From Massospora cicadina (Eukaryota > Entomophthoromycota > Entomophthoromycetes > Entomophthorales > Entomophthoraceae), in contig JAKSZP010012174.1 of assembly GCA_022478985.1 (NCBI GenBank), positions 31,975-95,974 on the forward strand: DNA of 64,000 nucleotides, written 5' to 3'. Under the pieces are notes generated by a model, which was not told where the DNA came from, made no database searches, and saw nothing but the letters and a program-made list of their open reading frames with translations. The translations under genes and the position numbers were made by a program. Every line of letters begins with the position of its first letter. The stretch's first letter is position 1. Shown here piece by piece: positions 35,251 to 46,502 of the stretch.

Positions 35251-35654
35251 AAATTAGTATAATTACTACTAAAAAACTATGCAAACTAATAGTCAATGAC
35301 TTAACTTCCCCTTTTCAAGATTTGAGAGTTTATCTTACTTTATCATAATTGCCCTGGAGGATGGCCCACATAGCTTGACACCTACTGGTTAGGATTATAT
35401 TACCCTATATAAGAATGGTTCTGAGTAATACAATGAAGAGTTTTGTTCAGTAAGCATTGGTAATAGGGTTCATGGTAAGTTCCTTCCGGCCTATGTCCCC
35501 TCTAGCAGAATCTTGAGGGTGCACTATCAAAATTCATGATGGATTACAATTGAAACATGTCAAAAATTTAAGTAATGAGCAGTCTAGACGCCCTCCTACA
35601 GAATTGGGTCTTGATGGCATGAATAATTTGTCACCCAAAAATCAAAGCACCTAA

Positions 35655-36568
35655 TGAATGTCAGATATAATGATATTGAACATGATGGGAAGATATTGAG
35701 CACTTGAATCCCATGACAGAAATGATGCTTAGACCCAAAAAGGGGTTTTAGAAGTTACCTCGCAATCTCCCAGAAAATTCAATAGTTGGTACAGCTCAAA
35801 ACAGCCTTAGGAAATTTGGATCAAACCAACTTAAGCCTAAGATACCCCAATATGAAATCCTGCCCAATAAAATGAAGGATCTTTGTAATGTCAGGCAATC
35901 ATTATTTAAGGTGGCACATGAGGCAGTAAATTAAGATGAACCTGCAAAAGGATACAAATTATTATCTTCCAAATGTTCAACCTTTGTGATACTAAGTCTC
36001 TTCTGAATTAGTACATTTAACTTACATTTTGCCTATCAAAAATATGCTAGTAAGAAAATATACCTTCCAGAATGATTCGCTTGACCAAGAGCCTCCCTTG
36101 TTGATTTTCCTCTCAATTATTTCTATAAATCCTTTTCCTTTTGGGGCTTATATTGTTAAAAATAACTTATTAAAACACCTTTCTAAAGCAAATGAGGCAG
36201 GTTGATCTTGGGACAAATATACCACACCTAGATTTTTAGCCTATGATTTTTTGAACCTGATTTAATCAAAACTTGACCCAGAGTGGATCAGGAACTACAC
36301 CGCTATACTACTGCTCCTCCCAAAAACACCTCTTTTAGACTATAAATAAAGTTACGTCATTGGTTTTATATCTTATTTTGGTACTTGACTTCAATAAGTC
36401 CATTTCAGTGTACTTACCATAGGATGGATACTCTAGTTGATCTGACATAAATGATTACTTGGCACCCCTTAAGATAAATCTACTTATCATGCGTCTAAGA
36501 TGGCTTCAAGTATTGAATGTCTGGCTTCTTAGGAACAGGACCATCAAGCTCAAAATGGAAGCCCAACA
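35655..36568 (+). repeat. Ty3-E 5' LTR with a 142-bp insertion
   Basis: Aligns with 52995-53759, for example GACCCAAAAAGGGG, TACTTGACTTCAA, ACCATAGGA and GGATACTCT. The left copy is longer by one block, 36181-36322, bounded by AAAACACCT on both sides (36172-36180 and 36323-36331), a 9-bp target-duplication-like pair. The block itself has no motif I recognise. Confidence 0.8.
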
Positions 36569-36571
36569 GGC

Positions 36572-36589
36572 TGGTGCTCATTACAGGGG
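36572..36589 (+). promoter_or_regulatory. Ty3-E primer-binding site
   Basis: TGGTGCTCATTACAGGGG, three bases after the LTR end, with one mismatch to the Ty3-A site. Confidence 0.82.
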
Positions 36590-36749
36590 ATAAGCTAATT
36601 TTTAATAATCCTGCAACTAATTGATTGCACCATGGAAGATAACCTGATTGGTAGTGTCACCCAGTGGGTGCACAAATGGAACGGTGAAGATGTCCAAATG
36701 GGAAGTCCGCTCATCATCACATTTTAAGAATTTCAAACGAAAACCTATG

Positions 36750-38660
36750 GAAAACTTTCTTTCACTGTGATTGACTAAATTAAAGCTAAATTTTATTTTT
36801 TAAAAAGATAAAAAAATAAGCAGATCTAGTTGAGCCTTTTAATCAAAATGTTGATGCCATCAACGACTGCTTCCCCAGCTTAGGGTGGTGGTGCGTCAAC
36901 TTCTGGCATCTTTCAGCCACCGCCAAAATGTGTCTGGGCTGGCTCTGCTAGCCTTTTAATGCCACCAGGCGTTATGTCCCACCTCAGGACTTAGCCCACC
37001 ATCTTGCATGCACACAGGCGGTGCTCCAGAGACCTTTGGAGCTCCCTCAGAGTAATATGTGTTTTGTCCTCCAGGTCAAATATGGGAATCTTTTTCCATA
37101 TACAAGTGCAGCCATCATTAAGATGGCCATGGCAGTTTTCAAAACTGCCAGATATAATGATTTTAGCCCGTTCAAGGGCCATTCTGACTTCAGATTTTGA
37201 TCTGAACCAATGTGGCAGCAGCATCTAAGCTTCCAATCATTTATAAAATTATCCCTATCCCCACTGTTCACACATGGCTCCAAGATGAGGCCAATTTGGT
37301 GTTCTATTTTGCTGGGTTGCCCTCCCAACTTTCCCCCAAACGCTTCCGCCTTGAGCTCATGGAGAGTTTGGCCTTTTATGGTGAAGATCTCATGCTGCAG
37401 TTTGTGGTTCCAAATGGAGCAGATCATCTAGCAGGGCTGCATACCTTTGTAACAATCCATCCATTTTATTGTAACACTCGTCTCATGATTCCCCTTTGCA
37501 TGGTGATCATATTTGCCCCTGATCACTCATTCTGGGCATGTGTCAAGAATGTCCACACCATTTGCCACTTGTGCTTCAAGCTTGATCACTCAAAGCACAA
37601 GTGCCCTATGGCTTCCGCCTCCACTGCTTCCGCTGATTCCCCCTCTAGCGTTGGCTCAGCTGCTGCCACACCCAAATTTTTTGAGTGGGGCTCGACTCTC
37701 ATGCCCCCAACCATGTCAAATTCTGGTGTGGCTTCCAAAGCTGCAGCCAATCAAAATTTTAAAAAATCTAAAAATTCGGTCAAGTTATGGCAATCTGAGC
37801 TGATGGCTGAAACAGTTTCAGCTGAGCTGCCATGGTTGACAGTTTGCAGCCAATCAGGTGTGGCAAACTTGACAACTCCAGTGGCTGGGCCAGCATTAGC
37901 TGAGTCAAATCCTTTTGAGTGTATTAATTGTATTGACAAAAATACCAGTCATATAACGTTAAACTGGATTTTGTAATGGAGGAATTTTTGTTGATACTCC
38001 CAAATTGCACTCCCATTATTTTTGTCCTAAAAACGATTATTTCATCTATAAAAATATAAAATAAAATTGCAGTCAAAGCCGCTGCAGTTCCTGAAAACAT
38101 CTTACTCCGCCAGCAACTCCATGGGGCAATGGAACCCCTGGTTGAGTGTATTCATTTTCCTAATTTTCCGCAAGATTTTGAGGAGTATGCAAAGTATTAG
38201 ATTGAGGAGCTCACTTTTGGTGCAAGCCGCGCTTGCATTGATGAAGCAAAAACCTCTCCTTTTTGACCACAATTATCCCAAAACCCGCCGGTGCATAAAG
38301 TCATTTACTTTTGTTCCTGCTCTCATCACTTTTGTTGAGCATCAACTTTCTCAATATGTTGAGGCGATGGACACCACCGGCCTCATTGCCAAAGAAAACC
38401 CACAGTTATACCTCCTTATGCTACATGTCGTTGATGCTCCCACCCCAATGCCATCCGTCATGGTATTCCAGCTTAGGCGGGTATTGGACAAAAGTTTCCT
38501 CAAAGCTTCCTCCCCCTCTGAAAATGCTTCCTAGACTGTTAGTTAAGGTGTCATATTTATGAAATTTTTATTCTAGTGATCCCTTGATTTGGCCCGTTTG
38601 CAAACAAAGGTGCGTGGCAGCTCCTCTTAGGTCGGGCACCACAAGTGCTAAAAAATAAAT
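36750..38660 (+). mobile_element. U6: half-LINE, divergent subfamily C
   Basis: 1.9 kb unit just inside the Ty3-E primer-binding site. Flanks GAAAACCTATG (36739-36749) and GAAAACATATG (38661-38671) form an 11-bp duplication with one mismatch. ORF1 is clearly homologous to the other units, but the 3' end differs: a weak match (GATCCCTTGATTTGGC near 38578) is followed by about 70 bp not seen elsewhere, ending GCTAAAAAATAAAT. It is probably an older branch or depends on a different LINE. Confidence 0.82.
36848..38534 (+). pseudogene. U6 ORF1-like zinc-knuckle protein (best-preserved central part)
   Basis: Frame 1 of the N-terminal third reads VPPQDLAHHLACTQAVLQ and LPQSNMCFVLQVKYGNLFPY (36977-37110), matching VSPKDLDAHLAHTQAV and LPWSNMCYSLRVEYGKLFPY of U7. 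A 254-codon open stretch at 37212-37976 carries ELMESLAFYGEDLMLQFVVP, APDHSFWACVKN and an intact knuckle CHLCFKLDHSKHKC at 37563-37604 (CX2CX4HX4C). The C-terminal part is 38067-38534. Two or more frameshifts and a TAG near 36881 break it. No RT or endonuclease follows. Probably an RNA-binding ORF1 protein. Confidence 0.78.
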
Positions 38661-40990
38661 GAAAACATATGAAGATACCCAAACCTATTATCTACGCTGG
38701 ATTTTTAATGATGGAGTACAAGACTTACTTTAAGGAGTTATCAAACCAGGAGAAAGAGACATCCTGAAATGGCATTCATCATGAACAGATTTTTCATGAA
38801 CCTATATTGAATTCAGAACTCTCACAGAGAGCTACGGGTCAAGTGTTATTCTATCTCACTATACCCCTGAATTTGTACACTCTGCGCACTAACATATCAT
38901 GTATTTACTAGGAGTCACAATGAGAAACTCCACTATCATATCAACATAAGCGGTTTAATGATGGCATGTGAACATGTATATAATTTAGCATCACAGAGTA
39001 TAAGGGGCTTCCACCGTTGATTGAGGTAAATCATTCCTATATCATTCAACTCCATAAACAAATGGGAGCTCTTAATTCTGGCGTTATCAAGTATGTAGAG
39101 GAAGCTATGAAGCATCTCTGAAATGACATCTCAGAATCAAACGAAAATCACAAATAATTGCTAGAAATTTTCACTGAAGAGCTCTATAAACAAGATATTA
39201 AAAGACATGGCAAGATGGCGGCTCAATCCTCTTCTAGCTAACAACAGGACAAAGAACAGAGAACTCTCCTCAAGTCCCGGATAGAGAAAGCCCTATGATA
39301 AATTGATGAGTTGGAGGCTTATAGAGCCTCTGAATCCTCATCAGTAGTCAAATTATCATTTACCTCGTGGCTCATGCCAAACAGGATCTAGAAAAATGTA
39401 CACCACAGACATCTACTCTTTCCATTATTGAGCAACTCAACATTATTATAGAGTGACATGATAGACAAGTCACTCAGTCAAGAAAACATTAATCAAGTCT
39501 ACCATCAACTCAAAAATCTGACCTACACTGGAACACTCTTACAGAAGAGCTGAAAGCCAATACTGAGAAACCTCATAAGAACACTTAATTTAAGGAGATA
39601 AAGGAAAACTTGAATTAGCGCATTGGAGTACTAGAGGATGAAAACAAGCTTTTGTGAACTTACTTCTCAACCGCTTTCTAACATCTTCATGATCTGGAAA
39701 TTTGCTTTATAAAAACTAGAAGAATGATAAAGTCAATTTAAAAAAGAATTAATTTGCTAGATGTTACGCCAAGACTTAACCTGGAGGAAATGGAATAACG
39801 TCTCATTCATTTATAGAACCAATAAGTCTACTTGTGCATTAATTTGATCAAAGTGACACATGTACCAAAATTGCTAAATCTGAAGCTTACAGGATACACG
39901 TTGTTATAAGATTGGAGGATGATATTAATCAAACATTTAAGGACAAGTTTACACTGTGAAAAGGGAGTATCACATCTTTTATACGTTTAAGAAGCTATGA
40001 TTAAAGTTGTGACTGATCACCAAAAAGTTAAGCATATTTCATCTTGTTTAAGATGTTTGGGTTAAGAGGTTATGGTGCCTCATATGGATTACCTGCATAT
40101 CTGGATAGAAACGAAGGAAGCGCTAATTAAATAATCTAAATCCAAGGAAAGCCTGATTATGAAGAAAAGGGAATTAATCTGTTTTTCGCGCTATTCCAAA
40201 ATGAAATCCTTTCTGAATTCTTGGATTGTTTTATATCATGGCACTAACATTGGTGACCTCAAGAATGCTTATATTGGACGATTCCACAGCTGCTGATATT
40301 GCTGGTTTACTTAGTAACCCCAACCTATCCATGCATGTCATATAAGTACATAAAGCTTCAATTCCATCTTAGATACTAAAGAAAGCTTTGCTCAATGTAG
40401 TTGATATAAAAATCTAGAGACCTCCTGAAAGACCTTCATGAGACCTAGAGTATATACCATGGAAAAAAGCAAAGCATGAGAAGGAGGAAAAACCAAGATA
40501 TAACTACTGCAAGATGAATTATACTGAAGATATGTGCTTTAAGAAGAGCCCTGCCCTTGATGAGAAGGGAAAAGGAAGGTCAACTTAGGGTCAGGTACCT
40601 CTAAAGTGACCAACCTAAAGCACCTGAAAGCAAATTAGTGCTGATTGCTCATCTTACATGCACTGATTATGAGTCCAATGATTACTCAGAAGGGCTATGA
40701 TGAAATAGGTTATTATATTTTAAGTTCACCCTCTGATCATTCTGTTCTGGACTGCTTGAATGCCGAAAATATCAACAGCACCCAATTTCATGAAGACACT
40801 TACCCCAGTCATGTTATCATGTACCCCAGAATTATTGATGTAACTAGTAATGCTGATCAATACTTTTCCCTGTTGAGCTGATCCATCTTAAAAATTCACA
40901 GTCTAATAGTGATTAAAAAAATTTTTCCAAGATTCCTTAAAGGCTCACTGCAACGTTCCATACTAAAGAGGTGTTAACATTCCACAGAAG
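38661..40990 (+). pseudogene. Ty3-E Gag remains
   Basis: Between U6 and protease on the + strand. Coding-like pieces (QTYYLRWIFNDGVQDLL near 38680; RPRKR-like basic regions) are broken by many stops. Near 40500-40540 NYCKMNYTEDMCFKK resembles a CCHC knuckle that has lost its first Cys and its His. It matches the place of Gag in a Ty3 element. Function is inferred from order. Confidence 0.5.
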
Positions 40991-41009
40991 TTTGGAGGAA
41001 CCATTACCA

Positions 41010-41305
41010 AAGTAGAAGTGATGATTTATAAGGTCCAAGTCATGGCTATGTTGGATATAGGATATACATTAAAGTTGTCTCATCCAGACTCATCAAGAAG
41101 ATCAAGCTCTCAACTGACCTTAAATACACACAAGAGTACAGCATCACAGTCAAAATAACACAAAAAATAGGTGCATACTCATCTCTACCAATCCAAGTTG
41201 GCAATTTAGTTTTTTTAGATCCTACAGTTGCCCTATACTACAGTCAATATGATATATTTATTAGGATGCAATTTATGATAAAATATGATTAATTCATCTT
41301 CTGTA
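41010..41305 (+). pseudogene. Ty3-E retropepsin-like protease
   Basis: Reads KVEVMIYKVQVMAMLDIGYT (active site LDIG where LDTG or LDSG is usual, catalytic Asp kept), then LSHPDSSRRS across a frameshift, LPIQVGNLVFLDPTVA, and YSQYDIFIRMQFMIKYD, the equivalent of the YDIxLGMxWL end. Ty3-C is inserted about 290 bp downstream. Confidence 0.7.
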
Positions 41306-41595
41306 AGAAAATATTTATCACTCCACATCTATGAAGTTCCTTTGTACTAAACAATATAGACTCTGGCAATTAGGATTACTCTTGACAGGTCAAAAACCCT
41401 GTTATTACTTTACCTTTACAATATTATATATCTAAAGAAAAACAAAAATCTACCTAACTCAGTATATGCAGCATAAGTCATACCATTTTATTCCACCAAT
41501 GAGGTAAATCAACCATTTAAAGAATGGTTTTTATAAACGTAACTCTAGATACCCTTAACTTCTTGCTACATATTACTAGTGTCATTGAAGTAAGT

Positions 41596-42746
41596 TGTTT
41601 CAGGCAAACAGCAAGTAATAATTAGACTGGCCTGCCAGCCCAGATCCCAGAGCACCTGAACGGCAAACCAGAGATTAAAGTCACTGCTGCTGGTTCAACA
41701 GATATGAAATTGAGAAAGAATCCCACCAAGAACTGCTGGTGAACCAGAATCTCATATAGGCACATAATAATATACCAGATGAGTATGGCCATTAACCCTG
41801 AGGGGTGCATGAGGGTCAGCGGAAAAGGCGTTTTATTTTTTGCATGAAAAAGTTTTTTGGAAAGTATTTTTAATGGGAATTTAAGAATGAAAAATTGACC
41901 AACAATTTTCTCAGTGTGAAGTGACTGATTAAATAGTGGCCAATTTAGAGGGGAAATAAGCCAGGATCAGGTCCTGAAAGTTTGACCTAACTGGCGAATT
42001 GTTCAGGAATGCGGAACAAATAATTTAACTGGAAACTGACATCAAAGAATTCAGCAGCAGGCCGAGTTGCTGTCAGTTTGACCTCAAATTCCAAATTGAG
42101 GCTCAGATACATTTCCAACAGTTGGCATGATGGCGTTTGACCTGACGAGCATTGGGAATCCCCCAAGGCCACCCCACGTAGGGGTGGGCCCATTTGGTTG
42201 GGAACGGGTTTGGGACGCCCAACCTGCCCATGCCCAGTCGCTGGGCCATTCATTTGGTCATAGGGGTTGCATTGGGAGCAACACCCAATTTGCCAGCAGG
42301 GAGCATCAAACCCTCATCAATGGTGTCCAATGCTGTTACCTGTTTGTCAGGGATGATCCACAACAAACTCGAGGGGGTTGATTTTTTTGATCATAGTGTT
42401 AGCTGAATCAAAACTGTCAGGCATTCTGGCCAATGGGGCAGTCTTCAGTACCTTTCCGACTACATGGAATCCTATTATCAGACTGACTCCCACTCAATTT
42501 TGGGTCAATCAATTTCATTTCAGTGATCTGAGCACAGATTTCCCCAATTAATTGTACCAATTCTGCTGAGGTGAGCGTGGGCACCAGGGGAGGAATTTGG
42601 AGTGGAAGAGCTGTTACCCAGAAATTGTCTACTATGTGGGCAAGGTCACCCTGGGTAACGAGGGGTACAGCCACCCACTTTGATACCTTCTTGGGAATGG
42701 GAAAAGGGCCCAATCAACAGCTGAGGGACATTCCCTGGGACTTACA
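41596..42746 (-). repeat. Ty3-C 3' LTR
   Basis: 1151 bp, colinear with 48447-49597 (for example GCCAATTTAGAGGGGAAA, TTTAATGGGAATTTAAGAAT). It starts TGTAAGTCCCAGGG on the minus strand and ends TTTGCCTGAAACA. A minus-strand open stretch (42713-42417) reads PTLTSAELVQLIGEICAQIT, and its counterpart occurs in the other LTR. Confidence 0.85.
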
Positions 42747-42765
42747 TTACCCTTTTCTTTTTCAA
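42747..42765 (-). promoter_or_regulatory. Ty3-C polypurine tract
   Basis: The minus strand reads GAAAAAGAAAAGGGTAA directly before the TG of the 3' LTR, the expected primer site for plus-strand synthesis. Confidence 0.8.
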
Positions 42766-42849
42766 AAGGAGGGCGCCACCACCGGGGAACTGCATGAGGG
42801 CCACATTTTTGTGCGCCTTGGGTAACTTGATCGCCATTGCCATCACAGT

Positions 42850-44372
42850 TTTTTGGGGAGGGCAGGGCATTGGGGTGGGATTCATGAAACACTTTGACCA
42901 GTTCCATACAGTTCACACAATTGCGCACCTTGACCCAATAGTTCTCTTAGGCTGGATAACCTTTCCAAGCCACAAGATATTGAATGGACCATCAGGACTT
43001 GCGGGATGCCAGAATATTCTCCACCTCGGCCTCTTCCACATCCGCAATTATGATCAGTTCAGGTTCCACAGGAACTGCACCCTTGAAAGGCGACAGCTGG
43101 GAAATTTGGAAGATGGGATGCTGTTTCCAGTGAGCCAGAAGCTTCAACTGGAACGCACCATTACCCAAGACCTCTTCCACCAAATGAGGACCTGAATGCT
43201 TACTTGCGAATTTAGGGGAAGGAGATTGAACACATAAATGGCGGGTATCAGTCATAACATAGGAGCCCACTTTTATGTCATGACCTGGGAACTGTTTATG
43301 ATCCACGAACTGCTTGTAGTCATCAATAGCTTTGGTGAGGTGTTCCCGCACTAAGGATTGTTTGACCTAATATGTTCAGCATGATCCGCGGTAGCTTGGA
43401 CCTCAGGCTGCAAGCAAGGCCCAACTGAAAATGAAGGATTATAACCCAACGTCGCTTCATAGGGCGAAAGCCCCGTAGACATGTGCGTTCCATTGTTATA
43501 AGCAAATTGAGTTAGAGGAAGGTCGTTGGCCCAGGTGTCCTGTGTAGCCATAGCATAGCAACGCAGGTACTGTTCAAGGACTTGGTTAACTCGCTCGGCT
43601 GGCCATTGGACTGGGGATGGTATGCTGTGGAATGTCAGGGGGATATTTTGAGGATAGCTAGGAGTTTACTCTAAAACTGCGCTGTGAACTGTGAACCACA
43701 GACACTGATGATCTCCTGTGGGAGACCAGACATTGAGAACATGTGACGTACAAAAAGACGGGTGGTCACCTCAGATGTAATCGTGGAATTGCAAGGAATA
43801 AAGAGGGAAAATTTAGTGAAATGATCCACCACCACCATCACCGCTGTGAACCTGTTAGATCAGGGAGTCCGACAATAAAGTCCACAGACACTGGCGCCCA
43901 TGGACCCTCCGCCTGCTGTAAGGGGTGCAAAAGACCGTTTCTACTGAAGCAGTCCAACTTGGCCCGAGCACAAGTAATGCAGCCGGCCATCCAGGATGGA
44001 ACTTCCTTTGTCAAACCCGCCCAATTGTAGGTCCGTTTGATCAAGTTGATGTATTTCTTATTACTGGGATGACTGACCATGGGGGGATCATGATGTGCGC
44101 GGAATACCTCCATTCTGAAGGAGGGGGAACCCAAACGCATGACCAAAAATAATAAGGCCCTCCTCCAATGAGTATAGGGAGTGTTTATGCTTCTGGTGAG
44201 ATAACTGCTCAACCAGCTCCACGCCCTCAGGACAGGCCATCTGACTGGCTAAGACCTGAGAAACTAATTGAGCGTCAGGCGCCAGAGCGATGGAAGAAAT
44301 GACAGGGGGGACAATTGACAGGATTTGGGTGGCAGGAATCATGGTAACGAGATCCACTTCCTCTGGATCCAT
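42850..44372 (-). pseudogene. Ty3-C integrase with C-terminal chromodomain
   Basis: Minus strand. Zinc domain at about 44105-43960: HHDPPMVSHPSNKKYINLIK, then GCITCARAK (HHCC). Core start APVSVDFIVGLPDL at 43875-43840. Post-core LPLTQFAYNNGTHMSTGLSP (43551 frame) and SPYEATLGYNPSF. C-terminal 43351-42992 (GSYVMTDTRHL, KFASKHSGPHLVEEVLGNGA). Then the chromodomain near 43020-42860: EVENILASRKS, then WSIQYLVAWKGYP, ENYW and CMELVKVFHESHP. Chromodomains of this class steer integration to marked chromatin. Stops between blocks make it dead. Confidence 0.88.
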
Positions 44373-44459
44373 GTAATAGTGAGCAGGACTGCAGCTGAGG
44401 AAATCATGAAGAACATTGAGCGCACCTTTTATAAATTCTGTATTTGAAATTAAAACTAC

Positions 44460-45640
44460 ACAAGTCCAATAAGTTTGGGCTTGCTGATGACTAATTTTTG
44501 GGGTTTACAAAAGTACAAGAGAGCCTGGTGGTCCGTGTGGACTGTTAACTCATGTTGAGAAACCTGTAACGGATACCTCTAATGAGTTAATGCCAATGCA
44601 ATGGCTGTCAATTCTTGTCATAAATAGCTCAGGACTGCTCCATAGAGGTGAACTTTTGGGAAAAATAGGCGACTGGGTATTCCAAGCCATCGTGCTTTTG
44701 GAGCAACACTGCCACCACAGCTACCAATGAGGCGTCACATGCAACATATACAGCTGGGTGGGATCGGCGTTTTTCAAAATGGGAGGGGACATGAATACCT
44801 CCTTGATTGATTCAAACGCCTGTTGGCATTTGGGCATCCAGCAACATGGTATGTTTTTTCAGTAAGGGGGTGGAGTGGGGCGGCAAGCTGGGAAAGTTCT
44901 GGGGAAAATTTTACAAGAAATTGATGGTTCCCAAGAAACTCCATAGTTGTTTCTGGTTAGTTGGGGTTGGCCTTTCCCGGATGGCGTCCAACTTATTGGG
45001 AGGGATTGCGTAACCATCTTTAAGGATGAGGTTCCTGAGGAAGGTAACCTCCTCCTTATAGAACTTGCACTTGGAAGACTTGACGAAAAAGCCTGCCTTA
45101 TGCAAGGCGTCCACAACTGCTTCAAAGTCAGTTGCATGTTGTTTGGGAGTCAGGGAGTGAACCAGAATGTCATCAATATATGCAACTGCGCAGGTAAACT
45201 GGAGGTCACCCAGTACATTGTCAATCATTCATTGAAACATAGAGGGAGCATTCTTAAGCCCAAAGGGCATTATGCGGAATTGGAAAATGCCTCACTTCGT
45301 CCAGATTGCTGTTAACCATTCATACCCTTTCATTACCCAAATCTGGTTAAATTCATTGACGAGATACAGCTTGGAAAACACCTGAGATTTGGCAATTACT
45401 TGGCTTATCTTTTTTTAAAGGCAGGGGTAGGGATCAGAAACCGTGATTTTATTTAAGTGTCCATAGTCCACGCAGGGGCAGAGGGAACCATTGGCTTTTT
45501 TAGCAATGACAATGGGAGACACGAATGGCTATGTATCCTTGAACAACCACCCTTTTTTCAACTATTGTCCAACCAAGTGTTGAGCGCAACCTCCTCCTCT
45601 GCTGTGTGAGGATACAAAGGGCAGTTGATATTCACTAACT
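44460..45640 (-). pseudogene. Ty3-C reverse transcriptase and RNase H
   Basis: Minus strand. RT starts near 45640 (ELVNINCPLYPHTAEEEVAL), then SPIVIAKKANGSLCPCVDYG (45520-45460), IMPFGLKNAPSMFQ (45275-45235) and an intact catalytic AYIDDILVHS (45190-45160). The thumb is KQLWSFLGTINFL near 44945. RNase H near 44760-44600 reads VACDASLVAVVAVLLQKHDG, then LEYPVAYFSQKFTSMEQS. Frameshifts and stops are present but motifs are better kept than in Ty3-E or Ty3-F. Confidence 0.87.
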
Positions 45641-45727
45641 CCACCATTGTACGAAATCCACAGTCAAATCTGGTGTGAGGAGGTAGATGATCTGCCTTTT
45701 ATGAATCAAAAATGCTTTGATAGCGCA

Positions 45728-46250
45728 TTAATTTTCTGGAAAATCGGATGGGATGCCCATAGGAGAGATGAGGGATGTGATAGAACTGCAACCTTGAGCT
45801 TTCCTAAGAGTGTCAGTTAGTGGGAATTTACCCTCCAGTTGATCATTAATGAACGACATCATGTTAGATTCCAAGTGGATCTTGACATGTTGCTGGTGCC
45901 ACCATTTCACTCCTAAGATCACCAGAAACACCAAGTTTGGAATATCAGAAAAGCAGTCGCAGAAGCTGAACTGGTGTATTGAAGATATAACTGGTTGTCA
46001 AACCAGGTATGAGGTTTGGGAGGCTGACAATGCAACCATCACCAAAGGGCCTGCATCAAGGTCAAGTTCCAATTTCTGGGCCAGTTCTACACTCATAAAA
46101 TTACCTGCGGCTCCAATGTCTGCCAGGGCCTTAAAGGAGATGTGATGGGACCCAACACTAATCTTCATGGGCAATAAGAAAAAAGCAAAGTTCTCTTATT
46201 GATAGTTGTGGATGAATCCAGTGATACCAAAGAGATAGTAGTGGGGTTAG
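45728..46250 (-). pseudogene. Ty3-C retropepsin-like protease
   Basis: Minus-strand frame pieces: ISFKALADIGAAGNFMSVEL near 46145-46085, where ADIG replaces the usual DSGA so the Asp is kept but the next residue is changed, QKLELDLDAGP after it, and VILGVKWWHQQHVKIHLES at 45925-45870, the ILGxxWLxxHxPxIDW end. Broken by frameshifts. Confidence 0.75.
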
Positions 46251-46502
46251 GGGAAACTGCTAGGCTTTTATGGAGGGTAAACCTGTTGCAAGTCGGTATA
46301 TCATATCCTACTGACATGGGCAAAAAAGCCGTGGCAACTATGGGGTGTGGGTTTGGAGTTTTGAGTGGAACTGGCTTATTGTGGAAAGAGAAATCTTCTT
46401 CACAACCTGTTTCAGTTAAAAAGGAGAGGCCATTGCTGCTCCAATATCTGTGAGAGAGGTGGAAATGGTTAAAAATAGTGGTTGGTTAATTATGCCAGGC
46501 AA

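Noticed and set aside
37212..37976. 254-codon ORF as an intact host gene
   Set aside because: It is the middle of half-LINE U6: homologous sequence continues in other frames on both sides, and six sister copies are present.
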